Of a DNA stretch of 64,000 nt, positions 59,218 to 64,000 are shown piece by piece. The DNA is from Cellulomonas gelida. GTDB taxonomy: Bacteria > Actinomycetota > Actinomycetes > Actinomycetales > Cellulomonadaceae. A model generated the notes under the pieces. The model was not told the DNA's origin. It saw only the letters and a program-made list of their open reading frames with translations, and did not search any database. The translations under genes were made by a program, and so were the position numbers. Location: NCBI RefSeq assembly GCF_006538725.1, contig NZ_BJLQ01000013.1:25701-89700 (forward strand). Direction: 5' to 3'. Within the stretch, counting starts at the first letter, position 1. Each line of letters opens with the position of its first letter.

Positions 59218-59997
59218 ATGGACAAGACCCAGAAGATCGCTCTCGTGACCGGTGCGCACAGCGGCATCGGTCGAGCCACCGCCATCCGCCTCGCCGCAGA
59301 TGGCCACGCCGTCGTGTGCGCCGACGTCCTGGGCACCGACGACACCGTCGCGCAGATCGAGGCCGCGGGCGGCACCGCGTTCGGCGTCACGCTCGACGTG
59401 TCGAAGGCCGCCGACTGGGACGCCGCGATGGCCGCCATCACCGAGAAGTTCGGCGGGGTCGACCTGATGGCCGCGGTGGCGGGCGTCGTCAACCGCTTGA
59501 GCCCCGACACGGTCGTCGACCTCACCGAGGAGGCCTGGGACCACGTGCTCGGCATCAACGCGAAGGGGATCTGGCTCGGCATGCGCGCCGTCATCCCCTC
59601 GATGCTCGAGCGCGGCGGCGGCCGCATCGTCAACATCGCCTCCCTCGCCGCGCACAAGGGCCTGCAGGGGCTCGCGTCGTACACCGCGTCGAAGGGTGCG
59701 GTCGAGGCGCTCACGCGTCAGGCCTCGGTCGAGTACGGGCGTCAGGGCATCCTGATCAACGCCATCGCGCCCGGCACGATCGAGACGCCCATCAACGCCG
59801 CGCTCCTCGCGACGCCGGAAGGCGCCGCAGCGAGCCTCGCGACGACCACCATCGGCCGGTGGGGCCAGCCCGCCGAGCTCGCGGCGGCCGTCTCGTTCCT
59901 GCTCAACGAGGGCTCGTTCGTCAACGGGCAGGTCCTGCTCGTCGACGGCGGCTGGGACGTCTCGGGTGGCGTCTCGTACGACTCGACGACCATGTGA
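59218..59997 (+). CDS. SDR family oxidoreductase (classical)
   Basis: A 259-aa classical short-chain dehydrogenase. The cofactor motif is TGAHSGIG (11-18), with the Asp after beta-2 (CADVLG) favouring NAD(H). The structural motif is AGVVN, the catalytic Ser lies in NIASLAAHKG, and YTASKGAVEAL gives Tyr and Lys. The C-terminal GQVLLVDGGWDVSGG is typical. GAAGGAG precedes the ATG at 59218. A small dyad (GGAAA-TGCT-TTTCC near 59138-59151) upstream may be an operator. Substrate is unknown. Confidence 0.9.
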   Translation: MDKTQKIALVTGAHSGIGRATAIRLAADGHAVVCADVLGTDDTVAQIEAAGGTAFGVTLDVSKAADWDAAMAAITEKFGGVDLMAAVAGVVNRLSPDTVVDLTEEAWDHVLGINAKGIWLGMRAVIPSMLERGGGRIVNIASLAAHKGLQGLASYTASKGAVEALTRQASVEYGRQGILINAIAPGTIETPINAALLATPEGAAASLATTTIGRWGQPAELAAAVSFLLNEGSFVNGQVLLVDGGWDVSGGVSYDSTTM

Positions 59998-60020
59998 CCT
60001 CCAGCCCGCTGGGGCCACGG

Positions 60021-60055
60021 CGAAGGGCCGGTCGCTCGCGGCGACCGGCCCTTCG
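60021..60055. terminator. Terminator between the SDR gene and lemA
   Basis: Perfect 14-bp arms (60021-60034, 60042-60055) with a 7-nt loop begin 23 nt after the SDR stop. They may serve the convergent lemA as well. Confidence 0.85.
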
Positions 60056-60088
60056 GTGTCTCGTGGGTCCGGCCTCGTCGCCAGGGAC

Positions 60089-60152
60089 GGGGTCAGAACC
60101 GGACGGGGTCAGACATGGACGGGGTCAGAACTGGACGGGGTCAGAACTGGAC
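60089..60152. repeat. Four 16-bp tandem repeats across the lemA stop codon
   Basis: GGGGTCAGAACTGGAC and variants repeat at 60089, 60105, 60121 and 60137. The fourth copy contains the lemA stop codon and last codons. The other three lie beyond it, so the gene's end has been copied downstream. Confidence 0.85.
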
Positions 60153-60710
60153 GTTCGGCGCCTGACGGACCTGCGGGTCCTCGACCTCGAAGTACTCGGC
60201 CCGCTCGAAGTGGAACATCCCGGCGATGACGTTCGTCGGGAAGGTCTCGATCTTCGTGTTGAGGCTGCGGACGTTGGCGTTGTAGAAGCGCCGGGCCGCG
60301 GCGATGCGGTCCTCGGTCGTGGACAGCTCGTTCTGCAGCTGCTGGAAGTTCTCGCTCGCGCGCAGCACCGGGTAGTTCTCCGCGACGGCGAACAGGCGCC
60401 CGAGCGCCTGCGTCAGCTGGTTCTCCTGCGCCGCCTGCTCGGCGACCGAGGCGCCAGCCCCGGCCGCGGCGGCGCGTGCACGCGTCACCTCGTCGAACAC
60501 CGCGCGCTCGTGCTGGGCGTAGCCCTTGACGGTCTCGACGAGATTCGGGATGAGGTCGTGCCGGCGGTGCAGCTCGACGTCGATCTGGCGCCACGACTCC
60601 TGCACCAGGTTCCGCAGCCGCACCAGCGCGTTGTACTGCGCGATTGCCCACAGCAGGACGATGACGACGAGCACGACCACGACGATCGCGACGATGGCTC
60701 CAGCAGGCAC
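60141..60710 (-). CDS. LemA family protein
   Basis: A 189-aa protein. One N-terminal membrane helix (AIVAIVVVVLVVIVLLWAIA, about 5-24) is followed by a long helical LemA domain. Segments are YNALVRLRNLVQESWRQIDV, LHRRHDLIPNLVETVKGYA and ENYPVLRASENFQQLQNEL, then RRFYNANVRSLNTKIETFP. GAAGGAG precedes the GTG at 60710. LemA proteins are linked to membrane signalling or proteolysis, with no defined reaction. Two related membrane proteins lie directly upstream and probably share its transcript. Confidence 0.92.
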   Translation of the reverse strand: MPAGAIVAIVVVVLVVIVLLWAIAQYNALVRLRNLVQESWRQIDVELHRRHDLIPNLVETVKGYAQHERAVFDEVTRARAAAAGAGASVAEQAAQENQLTQALGRLFAVAENYPVLRASENFQQLQNELSTTEDRIAAARRFYNANVRSLNTKIETFPTNVIAGMFHFERAEYFEVEDPQVRQAPNVQF

Positions 60711-60741
60711 GACGGCTCCTTCTCCAGGGGTTGGCGTGAGC

Positions 60742-61482
60742 CTAGCGGGCCAGGGGATCGTGCCCGTGGTCCAGCCAGACATGTCGCGGGACGGCGTCCG
60801 CGATGGCGGCCAGCAGCGCGATGCGCGCGTCCAGCCGCTGCAGGTTCGTGCGCCCCGACGCCCAGGTCAGGAGCGTGGTCCCCTCGATGCGCCACGCGAC
60901 GCGACCCTCGCGCAGCAACCGCTCGACGAGGCGCGGGTGCAGGATCGCGTGGCCTACCGCCAGGTCCGTCGCACGCACCACGAAGCGCTTGTTGAACTCG
61001 TCCGACTCGACGTCCAGGTCGACCTTCCCGAACGCGGTGGCCAGGCGCGAGCCCACCGACTCGGGCGTGACCTCCAGGTCCGGCAGGAACGCCGGGAGCT
61101 GCAGCGTGACGAGGTGGAACGTGTGCGTCGTCGTCGAGCGGCTGCCGTCGCTGTCGGTGCTCGACGTCTCGTACGAGTACACGAACGACAGGAGGTCGTA
61201 GCCCTGGAACGACCCCGCGACCACGTCGGCGACCTTGCGGTTGTCTCCCGTGCCGAACGGCGTGCCACGCCAGCGGCTCACGAGTGAGCGGTCCGCCGGG
61301 AGCCGGTGCCAGCGGCGCGGCTCGAGCCACGCGTCCAGCGCCTTCTGGTGCTTGCGGTGCGAGATCACGGACCAGGTCAGCAGGCCGCCCATGAGCACGA
61401 GCCCGACGGCCAGGACGAGCACCACCGGGTTCGGTCCGCTCTCGAGGAAGCCGGCGTCGACGAACGTGTCGGGCTCAGGCAC
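60742..61482 (-). CDS. Membrane-anchored protein, paralogue of its upstream neighbour
   Basis: A 246-aa protein with one membrane helix (VVLVLAVGLVLMGGLLTWSV, about 20-39) and a cytoplasmic or extracellular domain of about 200 residues. The C-terminus ends AIADAVPRHVWLDHGH, closely like TVVDHIPRHVWLDARS in the next gene upstream. Middle parts also align (HAILHPRLVERLL with HAILNARLAQRLL), so the two are paralogues. I do not recognise the family; DUF3137-like proteins often sit beside lemA. The GTG start overlaps the upstream stop by 8 bp. Confidence 0.7.
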   Translation of the reverse strand: MPEPDTFVDAGFLESGPNPVVLVLAVGLVLMGGLLTWSVISHRKHQKALDAWLEPRRWHRLPADRSLVSRWRGTPFGTGDNRKVADVVAGSFQGYDLLSFVYSYETSSTDSDGSRSTTTHTFHLVTLQLPAFLPDLEVTPESVGSRLATAFGKVDLDVESDEFNKRFVVRATDLAVGHAILHPRLVERLLREGRVAWRIEGTTLLTWASGRTNLQRLDARIALLAAIADAVPRHVWLDHGHDPLAR

Positions 61483-62323
61483 GACGCGCCTCCGAACGGG
61501 CGTCGAGCCACACGTGCCGCGGGATGTGGTCGACGACCGTGTCGAGCAGGCGCAGGCGGTCGTCGAGCACGTCGACCCGCGTGCCCGTCGCGTCCCACGT
61601 GCGGATCCAGCGACGGTCGATCTCCCACGACCCGCCCGCGAGATCCGGCTCCAGGAGCCGCTGAGCCAGGCGAGCGTTCAGGATGGCGTGCGCGGTGCGC
61701 GGGTCCTCGGCGCCGGCGAAGTACGCGTCGTTGAAGTCCGCGGACTCGATCAGGTGGTCGATCGCGCCGGCAGCCTTGGCCACCGCGGTGCCGACGCCCT
61801 CGGGCTGCACCTGCATCTTCGGCAGCGCGACCGGGAGGCGGATCGCCACCACGTGCACGTCTGCCCAGACCTTCAGGCCGTACTTCTCCCGCACCAGGTA
61901 GCGGAACGTGAACGAGATCGTGTCGCGACCCTTGCGGGCGTCCCCCTTCAGCATGGCGCCGCCCCACGACGGCGTCCCCGTCACGCGGCACGCCCGCACG
62001 ACGTCGACCGCCATGTGCTCACCGCTCGCGTACCCCGGCTCGAAGGGCGAACCCGTCAGCACCGCCAGCACCGAGTCGTCGCGCGGCGCGTACGCCCAGC
62101 CTCGCTCCTGCGCCCACTGCTCCACCGCCCGCGAGAGCACACGGTGCCGCCGGGACTGCGAGGTGTATGCGAGGTAGACGAGCGTGCCCGCGCACAGCCA
62201 GAACAGGACGCTCAGCGCGTCGAGGAGCGGCCCGTCCCCCGCGATGCGGCCGACGACGATCACGAACGCAGCGCCGCCCGCAGCGGCCCAACCCAGGCGT
62301 CGGTGCGTCAGCCACGCGGGCAT
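61475..62323 (-). CDS. Membrane protein, paralogue of its downstream neighbour
   Basis: A 282-aa protein with two N-terminal helices (LGWAAAGGAAFVIVVGRIAG and ALSVLFWLCAGTLVYLAYTS). The domain that follows is shared with the gene at 60742. It begins with WAQERGWAYAPRDDSVLAVL and ends with IPRHVWLD. The first gene of a lemA-containing trio, it starts at an ATG 24 bp after the pyrE stop. I cannot assign a function. The soluble domains of the pair may dimerise. Confidence 0.7.
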   Translation of the reverse strand: MPAWLTHRRLGWAAAGGAAFVIVVGRIAGDGPLLDALSVLFWLCAGTLVYLAYTSQSRRHRVLSRAVEQWAQERGWAYAPRDDSVLAVLTGSPFEPGYASGEHMAVDVVRACRVTGTPSWGGAMLKGDARKGRDTISFTFRYLVREKYGLKVWADVHVVAIRLPVALPKMQVQPEGVGTAVAKAAGAIDHLIESADFNDAYFAGAEDPRTAHAILNARLAQRLLEPDLAGGSWEIDRRWIRTWDATGTRVDVLDDRLRLLDTVVDHIPRHVWLDARSEARRA

Positions 62324-62347
62324 CGTCGTCTCCCCCTGCGCGCCCGG

Positions 62348-62926
62348 TCAGGCCAGACCGAGGTCCGTCAGGTCGAACAGGAAGTGGTACGGGACGCCGA
62401 GCGCCTCGATCGCCTCGCGCGCGCCCGTGCCGCGGTCGACGATGACCGCGACGCCCGCGACCTCGCCACCCGCCTCGCGCACGGCCTCGACCGCGGTGAT
62501 CGCGGAGCCACCCGTCGTCGAGGTGTCCTCGAGCACGACGACTCGTCGGCCCGTGACGTCCGGTCCCTCGATCCGACGCTGCAGCCCGTGGGCCTTGCCC
62601 TCCTTGCGCACCACGAACGCGTCGACGTCCTGCCCGCGGCTCGCCGCGGCGTGCAGCACGGACGTCGCGACCGGGTCGGCACCGAGCGTCAGCCCGCCCA
62701 CCGCGTCGACCTCCGCGGTGCCGAGGCCGACCTCCTCGAGCAGGTCGAGCATGAGGTGGCCGATGAGCGGCGCGGCACGGTGGTGCAGCGTCACGCGGCG
62801 CAGGTCCACGTAGTAGTCGGCCTCGCGGCCGGACGAGAGCGTGACCTTGCCGTGCACCACGGCGAGGTCGGTGATGAGCTGGCGGAGCTGGTCGCGCGGG
62901 CTGGCCGCGAGTGCGTCGTCGGTCAC
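62348..62926 (-). CDS. pyrE: Orotate phosphoribosyltransferase
   Basis: A 192-aa type I phosphoribosyltransferase that makes OMP from orotate and PRPP. The PRPP-binding motif is RRVVVLEDTSTTGGSAITAV (about 124-143). The N-terminal KVTLSSGREADYYVDLRRVT and the flexible-loop region VVRKEGKAHGLQRRIEG are typical. A leaderless promoter (TAGCCT then 7 nt) fixes the GTG start at 62926. Other pyrimidine genes are not in the window. Confidence 0.95.
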   Translation of the reverse strand: MTDDALAASPRDQLRQLITDLAVVHGKVTLSSGREADYYVDLRRVTLHHRAAPLIGHLMLDLLEEVGLGTAEVDAVGGLTLGADPVATSVLHAAASRGQDVDAFVVRKEGKAHGLQRRIEGPDVTGRRVVVLEDTSTTGGSAITAVEAVREAGGEVAGVAVIVDRGTGAREAIEALGVPYHFLFDLTDLGLA

Positions 62927-62933
62927 GCCGGGA

Positions 62934-62939
62934 AGGCTA
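62934..62939 (-). promoter_or_regulatory. -10 box of a leaderless promoter for pyrE
   Basis: TAGCCT on the minus strand lies 7 nt before the GTG start. Confidence 0.65.
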
Positions 62940-62953
62940 CCGGGACGAGGCGT

Positions 62954-63751
62954 TCACCCGGCAGGTTCGTCCACAGGCCGCGGGGTGCCCTCCACCGCCT
63001 TGCGGTACCGCCCGACTGCGCGGATCGCGCTGCGGGGTGCCAGGCGGGCCGCCGCCGCGACCGTGCGGTAGCGCAGGCTCGGCGTCGAGATCACCACGCC
63101 GCGGCGCACGTCCGCGAGCGCCTTGGCGACCACGTCCTCCGCGTTGAGCCACGCGACCTGCGGGTACGCCGAGACGTCGATGCGCCCGCGCTCGTGGAAC
63201 TCGGTGTGCACGAACCCCGGGCACAGCGCGGTCGCCGTGACACCCGTGCCCTTGAGCTCGACCGCGAGCCCCTCGGTGAACGTGCGCACCCACGCCTTGT
63301 GCGCCGAGTACGTCCCCGACGCGAGCAGCGCCGCGATCGACGCGACGTTGAGGATCGCGCCCCGGCCGCGCGCGACCATCGCCTCGGCCGCCGCGTGCGA
63401 CAGGACGAGCGGCGTGCGGACCATCAGGTCGAGCGCGGCCTCCTCGCGTGCCAGGTCGCCGCCGACGAAGTGCTGGTTGAGCCCGAGGCCCGCGTTGTTG
63501 ACCAGCAGGCCCACGGGACGCTCGTCGTCGCGCAGCCGGTCCGCCACGCGCTCGACCTGCGCACGGTCCGCGAGGTCCGCGACGAGGACCTCGGCGCGGA
63601 TGCCCGCGCCCGCCTCGAGCTGTGCGGCGAGGCGCTGCAGGCGCTGCTCGTCGCGTGCGACGAGCACGAGGTCGTGCTTGGCCGTCGCGAGCTGCCAGGC
63701 GAACTCCAGGCCCAGGCCGGCGCTGGCGCCGGTGACGAGTGCGATTCCCAC
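62954..63751 (-). CDS. SDR family oxidoreductase (DltE/YqjQ-like)
   Basis: A 265-aa short-chain dehydrogenase. The NADP-type motif is TGASAGLG (7-14), with an Arg after beta-2 (VARDEQRLQRL) favouring NADP(H). NNAGLGLN, the catalytic Ser in LNVASIAALL and YSAHKAWVRTFTEGL follow, then TALCPGFVHTEFHERG. The layout matches the DltE/YqjQ-like group of broad-range reductases. A leaderless promoter (TAGGGT then 6 nt) fixes the GTG at 63751. Confidence 0.9.
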   Translation of the reverse strand: MGIALVTGASAGLGLEFAWQLATAKHDLVLVARDEQRLQRLAAQLEAGAGIRAEVLVADLADRAQVERVADRLRDDERPVGLLVNNAGLGLNQHFVGGDLAREEAALDLMVRTPLVLSHAAAEAMVARGRGAILNVASIAALLASGTYSAHKAWVRTFTEGLAVELKGTGVTATALCPGFVHTEFHERGRIDVSAYPQVAWLNAEDVVAKALADVRRGVVISTPSLRYRTVAAAARLAPRSAIRAVGRYRKAVEGTPRPVDEPAG

Positions 63752-63757
63752 CCCGCC

Positions 63758-63763
63758 ACCCTA
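63758..63763 (-). promoter_or_regulatory. -10 box of a leaderless promoter for the SDR gene
   Basis: TAGGGT on the minus strand lies 6 nt before the GTG start. Confidence 0.6.
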
Positions 63764-63922
63764 CGGACGCCGGGGCGCCGGGTCACTCGCTGACGCGTGT
63801 CGCTCGCCCGTGCCTGCTCGGGGGCAGGACCGGGTCCGGCTCCGGCTCCCGTGACGCGCGGACGTGGCCCCCGGGCGTCGGGAGGGTGTGGACGAGCGGG
63901 AGGAGGTGTGGGTGAGGGCTCG

Positions 63923-63928
63923 TAGGGT
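63923..63928 (+). promoter_or_regulatory. -10 box of a leaderless promoter at the window's right edge
   Basis: TAGGGT lies 6 nt before a GTG at 63935 that opens a frame running off the window. The 183-bp region between this and the SDR gene holds only the two divergent promoters. Confidence 0.5.
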
Positions 63929-63934
63929 GGGCGC

Positions 63935-64000
63935 GTGCACCCGGACGACACCTCGCCTCAGGACCGGCTCGCGGACGAGCCGTGGCCCGACGAGCCGCCG
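63935..64000 (+). CDS. N-terminal fragment of an unidentified protein
   Basis: A GTG-started frame stays open for 22 codons to the window edge. The visible peptide starts MHPDDTSPQDRLADEPWPDE: acidic, Asp/Pro-rich and without a signal peptide, so probably a disordered N-terminus. The call rests on the well-placed leaderless -10 box. No function can be given. Confidence 0.45.
   Translation, partial: MHPDDTSPQDRLADEPWPDEPP

Overview
The window is one stretch of a very GC-rich, densely packed chromosome. Gene content points to an actinobacterium, most likely Cellulomonadaceae (Cellulomonas-like). The signs are a split purL/purQ/purS set, a DUF3151 gene beside purA, a mycobacteria-like fatty-acid cluster, an LAXTG-type wall protein, SAM-IV riboswitches and many leaderless promoters (TANNNT then 6-7 nt then ATG/GTG). 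No IS element, prophage, tRNA, rRNA or CRISPR array is visible. Genus assignment is inference.

Region 1 (1-19.4 kb) is devoted to organosulfur scavenging. A single minus-strand series of 15 genes runs from 18762 down to 770. It encodes six LLM-class (luciferase-like) flavin monooxygenases, a complete Dpp-type ABC importer, a complete amino-acid-type ABC importer, a SolA-like flavin oxidase and a DUF1684 protein. Many neighbours overlap by 1-4 bp. Upstream, in order, lie a near-consensus sigma-70 promoter flanked by a repeated operator-like motif, a SAM-IV riboswitch and a cysteine-rich leader peptide. Two plus-strand flavin reductase genes (one cut by the window edge) converge on the series and could supply reduced flavin.

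Region 2 (19.4-31.1 kb) holds purL, an LAXTG wall-anchored protein, a DUF2599 lipoprotein and a LapA-like membrane protein. It also holds a fatty-acid cluster (acyl-CoA oxidase and TetR, divergent from thiolase, FabG4-like reductase and MaoC dehydratase) that resembles mycobacterial fadE5/fadA2/fabG4/htdX.

Region 3 (31.1-39.4 kb) is a second sulfur locus. A SAM-IV riboswitch drives a cysteine-desulfurase-like gene. Back to back with it, a SAM-I (S-box) riboswitch drives rhodanese-metZ. A leaderless 9-residue leader peptide ending in Cys-Cys-Arg precedes a truncated LLM-like gene. Three intergenic arrays of a 72-bp, hairpin-forming repeat (11 units) lie here at gene 3' ends. A GNAT-kinase fusion, a pentapeptide-repeat protein and a TetR/DUF2867 pair fill the rest.

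Region 4 (39.4-49.6 kb) carries purQ, purS, purC, purD and purA with unrelated passengers, plus a winged-helix regulator divergent from an MFS transporter. The shared control region has five TGCA cores spaced exactly 14 bp apart.

Region 5 (49.6-64 kb) has a partner-switching module (STAS, PAS-GAF-PP2C-HATPase, STAS), fbaA, an SpoU-type RNA methyltransferase, a nitronate monooxygenase-like gene, DedA, a HAD-IIA phosphatase, a YwiC-like protein, two SDR genes, LemA with two paralogous membrane proteins, and pyrE.
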